Source of the DNA: Nitrospira defluvii
Lineage (GTDB): Bacteria; Nitrospirota; Nitrospiria; Nitrospirales; Nitrospiraceae
Length of the DNA: 64,000 bases
Assembly (NCBI RefSeq): GCF_905220995.1
Contig: NZ_CAJNBJ010000001.1
Coordinates: 620,001-684,000, forward strand
Direction: 5' to 3'
The stretch's first letter is position 1, and every line of letters starts with the position of its first letter. A program made the position numbers and the translations under genes. Below, one piece after another: positions 55,645 to 64,000 of this stretch. The notes below the pieces were generated by a model. That model did not search any database and was not told the origin of the DNA. It worked only from the letters and a program-made list of their open reading frames with translations.

Positions 55645-55712
55645 GTCGTGCGTCGCCCGTCGTGACGAACGCCTTCTCCATTCTTACAAGATATCTCTAG
55701 GCTGCCACCCCG

Positions 55713-55730
55713 CCTACCCCGATGGGTAGG
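55713..55730. promoter_or_regulatory. Perfect hairpin/palindrome upstream of nitroreductase-like gene
   Basis: CCTACCC-CGAT-GGGTAGG has perfect 7-base arms around 4 bases, about 130 bases before the ATG of the next gene and 68 bases after the regulator stop. It may be an operator for the LuxR- or NarL-type regulators encoded here, or a transcript hairpin. It resembles in style the palindrome at 50710-50728. Confidence 0.5.
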
Positions 55731-55861
55731 TGACTCCAATCGACACCTCTCGTAGATTCTAGCCAGATAACAGGACGCCCTTGGTGGCGTTCAAGACCAC
55801 CGCTATTCACATGACCGGAATAGGGCCACACGGCCCTAGGATAACCGGAAGGAGAGGCCCT

Positions 55862-57133
55862 ATGAAGCAGCTCGCTACACAGTCTGCAGCAATGGACGCC
55901 ACATTCACCCTGCTGGACCTCCTGCAACAGCGAAAGACCCGTCGCTTCGGCCGCGGCATGACGCTGCCCGGCGGCCCCCTCCAATACACCAGTCACCATG
56001 AGCCGGTTCCTCTAAGCCGGGAGGAAGAGCGGTATCTCATTTATGCGGCGATCGGACGATCGGGACGGAATCTCGGCGATATGCACTTCGTCGGGCAGCC
56101 CGGATCGAGCGAGGGCCAAGGAAACGCGCTGATGAATTTCCGGAGCCGCACTGTTCCCAGTCCCTGCTCCGCACAGACGACACAGTTGTTTTACACCAAC
56201 GATGAGGGAGTCTTTTTCGTGGCCGATGCCGCAGGCCCTGACCATCCCTGGGACCTGGACATCGTACAGCTTCAGTCTTCCCGGCTGGAGATCCCCCGTG
56301 AAGTCCCCTTCATGTTGCCGTTCAACCAGTGGTATACGAACCGGCCCGGCACCACCCTTTTCTTCCCCGTGACCAACATCGCGCTGCTGTACTTGAATCT
56401 GCTCCTGATGATGTTCAGCGAGGAGACCGGCTACTTCATCGTCGATACCGACAACGGCAACGCCGGGTGCGGGCTGGAGGCCTTTCGCAAGAGCGCGGGT
56501 GGACACCTCCATGACGACATCCGGGCACGCCGGATGTTCAGCTTGCGCGAGCTCGACGCCGCGATTTGCGAAACCGCGATTCAGGAACAAGGCATCATCT
56601 GCGAGCATATTTCGCTGATGCAGCAGGCACTGGGGCTCGGAGGCGGCATTCAGAGCGTGGGGAGCGGTCGCCATCTCCTGGGCATGGAACCGCACATCTA
56701 TCCGGGTCTCGGGTTCCATTTCGTCGTCCCGCCCGGCAAGCCGATGCGGGCCAATCCGGTCGGCATTCCGGGGCTGTGGGAAGGGCCGACCCCTCCCTTC
56801 GTCCCCTCAATGAAGGAGGCCGTGGCTCAACTGGTTGCCAGCAAGTTCGGGCCGGACGGCACATTCAGGAAACCTCACGAACAGGTCTGGGTCAAACCCG
56901 GGGCGGCACAACAGGTTCCGGAGCATTCCACACGCGCCGTCGAGGCGACCATCGCCTTTACCGAATATGTCCTCGACACCTACGGGCGGTTCCCGGCGCA
57001 CGCCGACGCCTGTAAGTCCGTCGTCGCGTGCCAAACCCATCACCTGGATGAAGATTTTTATGCGACGTTCTATCCCGACGCTGCCTTGCCGGACGCGCAC
57101 CGTGAACACATGCAGACATGGCATTCGCATTGA
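55862..57133 (+). CDS. Nitroreductase-like protein of unknown function
   Basis: 423 residues from the ATG at 55862, chosen for AAGGAGA just upstream. 27 more in-frame residues before it lack support. The N-terminus has RKTRRFGRGM and PLSREEERYLIYAAIGRSGR, like the FMN-binding start of nitroreductases. A later segment, IICEHISLMQQALGLGGGIQ (about residues 243-262), fits the second nitroreductase helix. The protein is about twice the usual nitroreductase length, with long insertions and a C-terminal part rich in Cys and His (HADACKSVVACQTHHLDED). I do not recognise a precise subfamily. Its partner is likely the ketoacyl synthase immediately downstream (41-base gap to the chosen start). Confidence 0.62.
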   Translation: MKQLATQSAAMDATFTLLDLLQQRKTRRFGRGMTLPGGPLQYTSHHEPVPLSREEERYLIYAAIGRSGRNLGDMHFVGQPGSSEGQGNALMNFRSRTVPSPCSAQTTQLFYTNDEGVFFVADAAGPDHPWDLDIVQLQSSRLEIPREVPFMLPFNQWYTNRPGTTLFFPVTNIALLYLNLLLMMFSEETGYFIVDTDNGNAGCGLEAFRKSAGGHLHDDIRARRMFSLRELDAAICETAIQEQGIICEHISLMQQALGLGGGIQSVGSGRHLLGMEPHIYPGLGFHFVVPPGKPMRANPVGIPGLWEGPTPPFVPSMKEAVAQLVASKFGPDGTFRKPHEQVWVKPGAAQQVPEHSTRAVEATIAFTEYVLDTYGRFPAHADACKSVVACQTHHLDEDFYATFYPDAALPDAHREHMQTWHSH

Positions 57134-57174
57134 CGACATACATTTTCACGCTCTTACGAGCAGAGGAGGGCACC

Positions 57175-58500
57175 ATGACACCACAGACCTCTCGTCGAGT
57201 CGTCATCACCGGCATGGGAGTGATTTCCCCGTTGGGTAGCACCGTCGACCTCTTTTGGCATCTCTTGAGCCGGGGAGAAAGCGCGGTCAAGCCAATCACG
57301 TCCTTCGACACCTCTCCCTTTCAGGCCTGTCTCGCGGCTGAGGTGCGGGATTTCGATCCCGAGGACTTTTTACATCGGAAACAGGCCCGTCGCATGGGAC
57401 GCGCGACCCAGTTCGCCGTCGCCTCCGCCATGATGGCGGCACGCGATTCCGGGATCGACTTCGAACAGGAAGATCGCGGCTCCATCGGCATCAGCATCGG
57501 CACCTCCATCGGCGGCATGAAGGAAGCGTTTGAATTCCACGACGCGGCAAGACTGAATGCCTACGAGCGGGTCAATCCCTTTACCATGGGCATGACCTTC
57601 CCGAATGCGATTTCCTCGGAAGTGGCCATCGTGCTGGGGCTGCACGGGCCATGCGAGACCTACTCCATCGGATGCTCCTCAACGGCGAATGCCATCGGCC
57701 GCGCCTATGAATGGATCAAGTCGGGACAGTCTTCGCTGGTCGTGGCGGGTGGGACGGAAGCCCCCCTACACCCGAGCGTCTATGCCGCCATGAACGCCGG
57801 GCGGGCCCTGGCACCGGATGAGCACGGCACAATCCGGGACCTTCCCCGCCCCTTCGACAAGACCCGGTGCGGTATGGTGCTGGGCGAAGGAGCCGGGTGT
57901 TTCATCTTGGAAGACTATGAGCATGCCCGAGCCCGGGGCGCCAGGATGTACGCCGAACTGGAAGGCTGGGGGTTCACCTGCGATGCCCATTCGATGGTTA
58001 AAGCTGCCTGCACCGGGCATGAACAACAACGGGCCGCCAGGCTGGCGCTCTCGACAGCCCACTGGTTTCCTGAGGAGGTGGACTATGTGAACGCCTGCGG
58101 GCTCGGCACCATGGAATTAGACGCGATCGAGACCCAGACGGTGAAACAGGTTTTGGGCGATCATGCCTATCGGGTGCCGGTCAGTTCGTTCAAAGCAGCG
58201 CTGGGCCATGCCTTTGCCGCCAGCGGAGCGTTCCAACTCATCGGGACCGCGAAAGCGATGGAGCACCAATTCATCCCTCCTACCCTGAATCTGACCACCC
58301 CGGATCCAAGCTGCGATCTGGACTATGTCTCAGGAACCGGGCGCGCGGTGCACGTGAATCGTGCGTTGATCAACAGTTTCGGATTCGGGGGCAAGAATAT
58401 CGTCCTGGCGCTGTCCCGCGTGAATGTCGGCATGGGTGACACCCATTCGACAAGGGCCACCCCGGGATACAGCAGGTCCCAGCTCGTAGGAGTGTCGTAG
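57175..58500 (+). CDS. Beta-ketoacyl-ACP synthase-like protein with Cys-Cys-His active site
   Basis: 441 residues from the ATG at 57175 (AGGAGGG 4 bases upstream). It is a FabF-type thiolase-fold synthase: VVITGMGVISPLGS at the start, nucleophile Cys167 in SIGCSSTANAIG, VSSFKAALGHAFAASG with Lys340 and His345, and the gatekeeper NSFGFGGKN. The position normally held by the first catalytic His (N-A-H-G-T) reads N-A-C-G-L-G-T, with Cys308 (TGC at 58096-58098). The triad is thus Cys-Cys-His instead of Cys-His-His. This should affect decarboxylation of the extender unit, so the enzyme may use another reaction (for example acyl transfer or condensation without decarboxylation). It is coupled with a nitroreductase-like gene and regulators, pointing to a dedicated small pathway. 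Confidence 0.9.
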   Translation: MTPQTSRRVVITGMGVISPLGSTVDLFWHLLSRGESAVKPITSFDTSPFQACLAAEVRDFDPEDFLHRKQARRMGRATQFAVASAMMAARDSGIDFEQEDRGSIGISIGTSIGGMKEAFEFHDAARLNAYERVNPFTMGMTFPNAISSEVAIVLGLHGPCETYSIGCSSTANAIGRAYEWIKSGQSSLVVAGGTEAPLHPSVYAAMNAGRALAPDEHGTIRDLPRPFDKTRCGMVLGEGAGCFILEDYEHARARGARMYAELEGWGFTCDAHSMVKAACTGHEQQRAARLALSTAHWFPEEVDYVNACGLGTMELDAIETQTVKQVLGDHAYRVPVSSFKAALGHAFAASGAFQLIGTAKAMEHQFIPPTLNLTTPDPSCDLDYVSGTGRAVHVNRALINSFGFGGKNIVLALSRVNVGMGDTHSTRATPGYSRSQLVGVS

Positions 58501-58511
58501 CTGACATGATG

Positions 58512-58527
58512 TGTGACCGTCCTCACA
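58512..58527. promoter_or_regulatory. CRP/FNR-family-type binding site TGTGA-N6-TCACA
   Basis: A perfect two-fold match to the CRP core consensus (TGTGA, CCGTCC, TCACA) lies 12 bases after the ketoacyl synthase stop and about 220 bases before the response-regulator start. No crp-like gene is in the window, and the site could occur by chance, but it lies in an intergenic region with a second strong palindrome. Confidence 0.5.
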
Positions 58528-58647
58528 GGGTTATGGGCATGACCAACCCGTCGACCGATGCGACACCGCCCCTCTCGGGCGGGGCCGCGTCTGGACCGTT
58601 CAGTGACGTGCACCGATCGGCGCGAGCAGGGTGGACACCGACCATCG

Positions 58648-58684
58648 TGCGTCGGGTCACCATTATCGAAGGTGACCCGACGCA
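58648..58684. promoter_or_regulatory. Strong inverted repeat, 14-bp arms, upstream of response regulator
   Basis: TGCGTCGGGTCACC (58648-58661) and its exact complement (58671-58684) surround a 9-base loop (ATTATCGAA). It stands between the ketoacyl synthase stop and the response-regulator start, 60 bases before the latter. No T-run follows, so it is more likely an operator or a leader hairpin than a simple terminator. Confidence 0.65.
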
Positions 58685-58744
58685 TCGGGACAGACATAAC
58701 ATACACTCACAAGGCATCCATCCACTTTAATGAGAGAATCGATC

Positions 58745-59401
58745 ATGAACGAACTAGAGCACACCCCGACCCGGGTGTTTATCATCAACCCGCAGGAACT
58801 TGTCAGAGTCGGTATGCGGACCCTCCTGAACTCCGTCCCCGATTTTCGCATCGTCGGAGAAGCCCCTTCGAGAACCGAGGCGCTCCCGCTGGTGATTCAA
58901 CACAAACCGGACATCGTCATCGTGGATCTCCGCGTGCAGGACGGCACAGGCATCGAGACCGCGAAGGAAATTCTGTCTCATCTGCCGGCCACGCGGCTGT
59001 TGTTCCTGGCCGACACCCTCAACGACACCATCCTCCTCTCTGCCGTTTCCACCGGAGCCCATGGGTACGTTCTGCAGGACGCCGGCGCAGAAACCCTCAT
59101 GCATGCGTTGCGCAGCATCACCAAGGGGCAGGCCTACCTTGATCCGGGCGTCACCCGCCACACCTTTGCCTATCTCCGTAAAGTGGCGGATCGGGAACCC
59201 GAACGAGGCCGGCACCTGTTATCGCCACAGGAGCGACGCCTCCTTCCCCTCATCGCGCAGGGCAAGACGAATAAGGAAATCGCAGCTGAATTGGGACTCA
59301 GCGACAAGACCGTCAAGAACTATCTGGCCAATGTGTATTCCAAACTGCATCTCACCAGGAGGTCTCAAGCCGCCGCGTTTTACCTCAAGACAATCCCGTA
59401 G
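58745..59401 (+). CDS. NarL/FixJ-type response regulator with degenerate receiver
   Basis: 218 residues from the ATG at 58745; an ATG 15 bases upstream is possible. The receiver (about residues 8-125) keeps the phosphorylatable Asp61 (IVIVDLRVQDGTG). The acidic pair that binds Mg, usually V-D-D-H, reads I-N-P-Q (Asn15, Pro16). The conserved switch Thr is Ala89 (LFLAD), and the conserved Lys near the end is Gln111 (GYVLQDAG). Normal phosphotransfer is therefore unlikely. The C-terminal LuxR-type helix-turn-helix is intact (LSPQERRLLPLIAQGKTNKE; ELGLSDKTVKNYLANVYSKL). It precedes a large hybrid histidine kinase gene by 104 bases. Confidence 0.88.
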   Translation: MNELEHTPTRVFIINPQELVRVGMRTLLNSVPDFRIVGEAPSRTEALPLVIQHKPDIVIVDLRVQDGTGIETAKEILSHLPATRLLFLADTLNDTILLSAVSTGAHGYVLQDAGAETLMHALRSITKGQAYLDPGVTRHTFAYLRKVADREPERGRHLLSPQERRLLPLIAQGKTNKEIAAELGLSDKTVKNYLANVYSKLHLTRRSQAAAFYLKTIP

Positions 59402-59505
59402 GGAACGCTTCGCCGCCGACGCGGTGACCGCATGCTCAAGTTCCCCCGTACGGAGTCCGACAGAGTACCGACACACTCCGTCGCCTTTGCGGAATTCGTT
59501 CGAGC

Positions 59506-62500
59506 ATGTATCATCTGCGATCTTTCCATCTCCGGGACATGACCGCCTGTGCAGCGGCGCTCCGTCGACTCGGCGCCGGCGCGGTCGACCTCCGGGAGGT
59601 CGCCGACCGTCTGGTTCGCCACCTCTATACCTCCTTCACCATGGCCCAGACCGGAGACCCGGCCTGCGTCCTGATTCGCCTGTTTAAGACGACACCGTAC
59701 GGCCTCCTCACGCCGGACTTGCAATCGCTGGCCGACCGCAAACTCCAGCCGCAACAACCGAGCCCTTCCCTCACCTGCCTGACCCTGCTTGCCAGCGCAG
59801 GCATCCACCAGGGATGGAACGATCCCGCCTTGTCCAGCGGCTTCCGTGTCCTCCCGCTGAACGGGCCCGACGCGCTCGAACGCCTCCCGATGTTCAAACA
59901 GCTCTTCCAGCAACTGGGATTCACGCTGCCCCAGATCACCGCCTCTGCTCAAGACCTCCTGCTGGACCCCAGCGAGCATGGCTTCAACGTGTTCCACGTG
60001 CCGGAGGCGCTCGATAGCCCGCACGTCCCAGAGCAGGAGGAATTCGTCCGCAAGTACGGCATCCGCTCGGTACTCGGGTTCGGTGCCCCCTTGCCCAACG
60101 GCGACCTGTTTTCCATCATTCTGTTCAGCAAGGACTTCATTTCCGAGGAGACCGCGCAGCTGTTCAAGCCGCTGGCCCTGTGCGCGCAGATCGCGCTCGC
60201 TCCCTATACAAAACCGATTGCGGGCCCCGAACAGACCGTCGTCTCGATGCAATCGGAGGCCGCCGACCTTGAACGATTGCTTGCCGTGCACGAACAGAGC
60301 GTGAAGGCACAAGCGGACCGCCTCGAACTGATCGTACAAGGCTCCCAGATCGGCACCTGGGATTGGCACGTGCCCAGCGGAGGCGTCACGTTCAACGAAC
60401 GCTGGGCCTCAATGCTCGGGTATCACCTCGACGAGCTGGAACCACACGTGCGAACCTGGGAACGGCTCGTGCACCCCGACGATCTGCCCGCAGTCATGGC
60501 GGCCGTCACCGCCCATCTTCGTGGAGAGACTCCGGCCTATTCCAGCGAGCACCGTCTCCGATCAAAGTCCGGCGCCTGGTGTTGGGTCTTCGACAGCGGC
60601 CAGGTCGTGGAACGGGATGCCCAGGGGGCGCCAGTGCGCGCCACGGGCGTGCACCTCGACATCTCCGACCGAAAAGAGCTGGAAGCGGGGCAAGCCCGCG
60701 CACAACGTGCCCTTCAGGCGAAACAGGACGCGCTGGATGAAGCCCAGGCCCTCGCGCACCTGGGGTCCTGGGACTGGGAAATCGCCACCGGCGTGGAGCG
60801 ATGGTCGGACGAGCAATACCGCATATTCGGCCTTGATCCGGCACACACCAAGCCGACCCGTGCCACATTCCTGACGGCGCTCCACCCCGACGATCGCGAG
60901 CGGGTGGAACAGGCCGTCGCCAAGACGCTCAAATACGACACCCGTTACAACATCGAATGCCGCATCATTCGACCGAACGGAGAACTGCGGTACATCCACT
61001 GTCGCGGAATCGTACGCCGACAGGCCGATGGGTCACCGGCCAGCATGGCCGGGACCGTGCAGGATATCACCGAATACAAACGCGCCGAATCCGCCTGGCG
61101 GGACAGCGAAACCCGCATGCGGTCGATCTTCGAGAGCACGATCGTAGGCATCGTCGTGACCGACGAACGGGGGCAAATCGAAACCGTCAACGCCGCATTG
61201 CTCAAACTACTGGGCTACGAGGCGCATGAATTGATCGGAAAGAACATTGCCCTGATCATGCCGTCGCCCTACCGCGAGCATCACCACGAATGCCTCTCGA
61301 ACTATTGGGTCACCGGGAAATGGGCGATCATCGGGAAGGGCCGCGATGTACTGGCTGTGCGGAAGGACGGTTCCCACATCGACATCCACGTATCCGTCAG
61401 CGAGATGCACCTCGGCACCTCGAGGAAATATACCGGCATGATTCGCGACATCTCCGAGCGGAAACGCATGGAGGAAACCGTTCGGGAGAGTGAGGAGCGA
61501 TTTCGCCAATTGGCCGAATCGATCGACGCGGTTTTTTGGCTCACCACCCCGGACAAACACCAGGTTCTCTACGTCAGTCCCGCTTTCGAGACGATCTGGG
61601 AATCTCCCAGAGAAGTGCTCTATTCAAATCCCCAATTCTGGCTCGATCACATTCACCCGGAGGACCACAAGCGGGTATCCGTCGCAGCCGCCTGCCAGGC
61701 GCACCTGCCGTATGACGAAGAGTATCGGATCGTCACGCCAAGCGGACGGATCCGCTGGATCAGAGATCGCAGTTTTTCCATTCACAATGCCGAGGGACAG
61801 ACCTATCGCATCGCCGGCATTGCGGAGGACATCACCGTCGCAAAAGAACTGGAGTCCAAACTGCGTACCAGCGAACAGCGGTACCGCGCCCTGGTGGAGT
61901 TGTCCCCTCACGCCGTCTACGTCAATTGCGAGGATAAGATTGCCTTTGCCAATCAAGCCTGCGTGAAACTGTTCGGCGCGATCGGCTCGTCACAACTCCT
62001 CGGGAAGCCGGTGATGGACTTCATCCACCCTGACTCCCACGCCATCGCACGACGGAGAATGACCCACATACGTGCCACGAACGGCACGGCCCCCCCGACC
62101 GAAGAACAGTTCGTCGCACTCGACGGTAGACGCATCGAGGTGGAAGTGTCCGCTGCCGCCATCCGCTTCGAAGGGAAGTCGGCCATTCAAGTCATCCTGA
62201 CCGACATTCGTGCACGAAAACAGTTGGAGCGGACGCTCCTGGCCACGAACATGCAGCTGGAAGCCATTTTGGCCAGCGCCACCAACGTCTCCATCATCGC
62301 CACCGATCATGCCGGCGTCATCACGACCTTCAATACGGGAGCGGTGGGGATGCTGGGCTATGCCGAGACCGAGATGATTGGTCAACAGACACTCACCGCA
62401 CTTCACCTGCAGGAAGAACTCGACCGACTGGCCGGCGAACTGCATCGCGACGCCGCAAACCCCTCCCACGCCTTCGAGGTGTTGACCGAACGGGCTCGCC

Positions 62501-64000
62501 AAGGCGGATTCGACGAACGCGAATGGACGTACACCAGGAAAGACGGGGCACAGCTGACCGTTCTCGTCACCATCACCGGCCTCCGCAACGATAGCGGTCA
62601 GTTGACTGGCTTTCTTGCCATCGGGAAAGACATCACGGAACGAAAACGAGCCGAAGCCGCGCTCACGCAGGCCGCGCTGGAGCTGGAACGGAAGAACGTA
62701 GAACTGGCCCAGGCGCGCGATACGGCCCTGCAAACGGCTCAGATCAAAGCCGACTTCCTCGCCACGATGAGCCACGAAATCCGCACCCCGATGAACGCGA
62801 TCATCGGTATGACCGGACTGCTCCTGGATACGGCCCTCACGCCGGAGCAGCACGACTTTGCCGATACGGTGCGCCGATCCAGCGATGCCCTGCTGACGAT
62901 CGTGAACGACATTCTCGACTTCTCGAAGATCGAAGCCGGCAAGCTCCATTTTGAAGAATTGACCTTTGATCTCCGACTGGCCGTCGAGGACACTGTCGAG
63001 TTGCTCGCAGAACCGGCGCAGAGCAAGGGGCTGGAACTGATCACCCTAGTCGATGCCTCGGTCCCGGTCGGCGTCCTGGGAGATCCCGGCCGGCTCCGCC
63101 AGATCCTGGTCAATCTCGTCAGCAATGCCATCAAGTTTACGTCCACCGGGGAAGTCTTTCTCCAGGTCACTCGTGCCCCAGAAGCCGGACCGGATCTGCT
63201 GCGGTTTGCGATCACCGATACAGGCATCGGCATCCCGAAGGACGCACAAGCCAAGTTGTTCCAGGCCTTCATGCAGGCCGACAGTTCTACCACCCGTCGA
63301 TTCGGAGGCACGGGGCTGGGCCTCGCCATTTGCCAGCGCCTGGTTACCCAGATGAAAGGACACATCGGTGTCGAGAGCCGTCCAGGGGAAGGCAGCACCT
63401 TCTGGTTCACCGCACGATTCCCTGAGACCGCTCTGGCGGCCGCGCCTGCAGGCATCTCATGGAGCCGACTTCGCGGGCGGCGTATCTTGCTCGTGGACCC
63501 GAACAAGACCGTCCGCAAGGCGCTGCAACAAGAACTTTCCGCACAGGGCCTCGAGTGCCTGGGCGCCGAGACCGGCCAGGCAGCTGTGGAACTGGCGCAG
63601 ACCGCCGCCGCCATGCAGAAACCCTTCGACTTGGCGCTGATCGAGCTTCACCTGACTGATATGGACGGGTTCGAGACAGCATCCACCCTCAAACAGGATC
63701 CCCGCACCGCGGGCATGCGATTGGTCATTCTCACCACGGTCGGACGGCGAGGCGACGGCAGCACAGCCCAGGCGCTCGGCATCGACGCCTACCTCACCAA
63801 ACCGATCCGACAGTCACAGTTGCTCGAATGTTTCTGTCACCTGCTATGCGGGGGCGTACCCGCTTCGCCTCCGGACGCATCTGCATCCGCCGCATCCCCC
63901 TTGATCACCCGGCATACACTCACCGAAACCCAGGCGGCAACGGTTCCTCGACTCCTCCTCGCAGAAGACAATCCCGTGAACCAAAAGGTGGCGTGCAAAA
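59506..64000 (+). CDS. Hybrid sensor histidine kinase with six PAS domains (3' end beyond window)
   Basis: At least 1498 residues; the frame stays open to the right edge. An N-terminal GAF-like region (1-260) is followed by six PAS domains (starting near residues 270, 410, 535, 665, 790 and 915), several ending in the D-I-S/T-E-R-K type linker. The HisKA dimerisation domain has His1090 (MSHEIRTPMN). The ATPase domain has N-box NLVSNAIKFT and G boxes DTGIGIP and GGTGLGLAI. A receiver (about 1327-1440) follows; its usual phospho-Asp is Glu1380 (LIELHLTDMDG), so it may mimic a phosphorylated state or be inactive. A second receiver begins at RLLLAEDNPVNQK. It is a cytoplasmic sensor, no membrane segment being seen. 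The cognate partner may be the adjacent regulator or another protein. Confidence 0.93.
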   Translation, partial: MYHLRSFHLRDMTACAAALRRLGAGAVDLREVADRLVRHLYTSFTMAQTGDPACVLIRLFKTTPYGLLTPDLQSLADRKLQPQQPSPSLTCLTLLASAGIHQGWNDPALSSGFRVLPLNGPDALERLPMFKQLFQQLGFTLPQITASAQDLLLDPSEHGFNVFHVPEALDSPHVPEQEEFVRKYGIRSVLGFGAPLPNGDLFSIILFSKDFISEETAQLFKPLALCAQIALAPYTKPIAGPEQTVVSMQSEAADLERLLAVHEQSVKAQADRLELIVQGSQIGTWDWHVPSGGVTFNERWASMLGYHLDELEPHVRTWERLVHPDDLPAVMAAVTAHLRGETPAYSSEHRLRSKSGAWCWVFDSGQVVERDAQGAPVRATGVHLDISDRKELEAGQARAQRALQAKQDALDEAQALAHLGSWDWEIATGVERWSDEQYRIFGLDPAHTKPTRATFLTALHPDDRERVEQAVAKTLKYDTRYNIECRIIRPNGELRYIHCRGIVRRQADGSPASMAGTVQDITEYKRAESAWRDSETRMRSIFESTIVGIVVTDERGQIETVNAALLKLLGYEAHELIGKNIALIMPSPYREHHHECLSNYWVTGKWAIIGKGRDVLAVRKDGSHIDIHVSVSEMHLGTSRKYTGMIRDISERKRMEETVRESEERFRQLAESIDAVFWLTTPDKHQVLYVSPAFETIWESPREVLYSNPQFWLDHIHPEDHKRVSVAAACQAHLPYDEEYRIVTPSGRIRWIRDRSFSIHNAEGQTYRIAGIAEDITVAKELESKLRTSEQRYRALVELSPHAVYVNCEDKIAFANQACVKLFGAIGSSQLLGKPVMDFIHPDSHAIARRRMTHIRATNGTAPPTEEQFVALDGRRIEVEVSAAAIRFEGKSAIQVILTDIRARKQLERTLLATNMQLEAILASATNVSIIATDHAGVITTFNTGAVGMLGYAETEMIGQQTLTALHLQEELDRLAGELHRDAANPSHAFEVLTERARQGGFDEREWTYTRKDGAQLTVLVTITGLRNDSGQLTGFLAIGKDITERKRAEAALTQAALELERKNVELAQARDTALQTAQIKADFLATMSHEIRTPMNAIIGMTGLLLDTALTPEQHDFADTVRRSSDALLTIVNDILDFSKIEAGKLHFEELTFDLRLAVEDTVELLAEPAQSKGLELITLVDASVPVGVLGDPGRLRQILVNLVSNAIKFTSTGEVFLQVTRAPEAGPDLLRFAITDTGIGIPKDAQAKLFQAFMQADSSTTRRFGGTGLGLAICQRLVTQMKGHIGVESRPGEGSTFWFTARFPETALAAAPAGISWSRLRGRRILLVDPNKTVRKALQQELSAQGLECLGAETGQAAVELAQTAAAMQKPFDLALIELHLTDMDGFETASTLKQDPRTAGMRLVILTTVGRRGDGSTAQALGIDAYLTKPIRQSQLLECFCHLLCGGVPASPPDASASAASPLITRHTLTETQAATVPRLLLAEDNPVNQKVACK

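Overview
This is a GC-rich chromosomal segment from a free-living Gram-negative bacterium. It has TonB-dependent outer-membrane receptors, lipoproteins, a complete complex I operon with fused nuoCD, multi-PAS hybrid kinases and a LuxR-type regulator. The gene content fits Nitrospirota, most likely Nitrospira. That assignment comes from recognising families and gene order, not from a marker-gene comparison. I saw no rRNA, tRNA, insertion sequence, CRISPR array or phage genes.

Left region (1-19.3 kb, all minus strand): a TonB-centred envelope cluster. It holds three TonB-dependent receptors, a TonB with a long Pro/Ala/Val linker, a second outer-membrane barrel, two TlpA-like thioredoxins and two Asp-box beta-propeller proteins with a C-x-C-C motif. 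It also holds a His-loop amidohydrolase coupled to a small excisionase-type DNA-binding protein, an S9 peptidase whose nucleophile Ser is Gly, and four copies (one cut by the left edge) of a small His-rich membrane/secreted protein with a C-x3-C motif and, where visible, an R-(A/G)-P-P tail. Recurring pieces (propeller, thioredoxin, C-x3-C protein, receptor) suggest repeated modules. I infer metal, most likely copper, acquisition or handling.

Middle region (19.3-50.6 kb): housekeeping genes. A TPR protein is divergent from secA. A proline-rich metzincin-type protease follows. Then comes a MidA/NDUFAF7-type methyltransferase overlapping nuoA at the head of nuoA-B-CD-E-F-G-H-I-J-K-L-M-N. After that are a BrkB-like membrane protein, an M50 site-2-type protease with CBS domains, a polysaccharide deacetylase, a GNAT acetyltransferase, a VOC protein, a DapF homologue in which both catalytic Cys are Ser, and uvrC. 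Several gaps between co-directional genes are filled by long imperfect inverted repeats that run from the upstream stop codon towards the downstream start.

Right region (50.7-64 kb, plus strand): accessory genes. A five-gene set encodes three lipoproteins, a helical protein and a secreted protein resembling the catalytic domain of copper amine oxidases. Next is a regulatory/biosynthetic set: LuxR-type regulator, nitroreductase-like protein, ketoacyl synthase with a Cys-Cys-His active site, NarL-type regulator with a degenerate receiver, and a large six-PAS hybrid histidine kinase that runs off the right edge. Palindromic sites, including a perfect TGTGA-N6-TCACA and a 14-bp-stem inverted repeat, lie between these genes.
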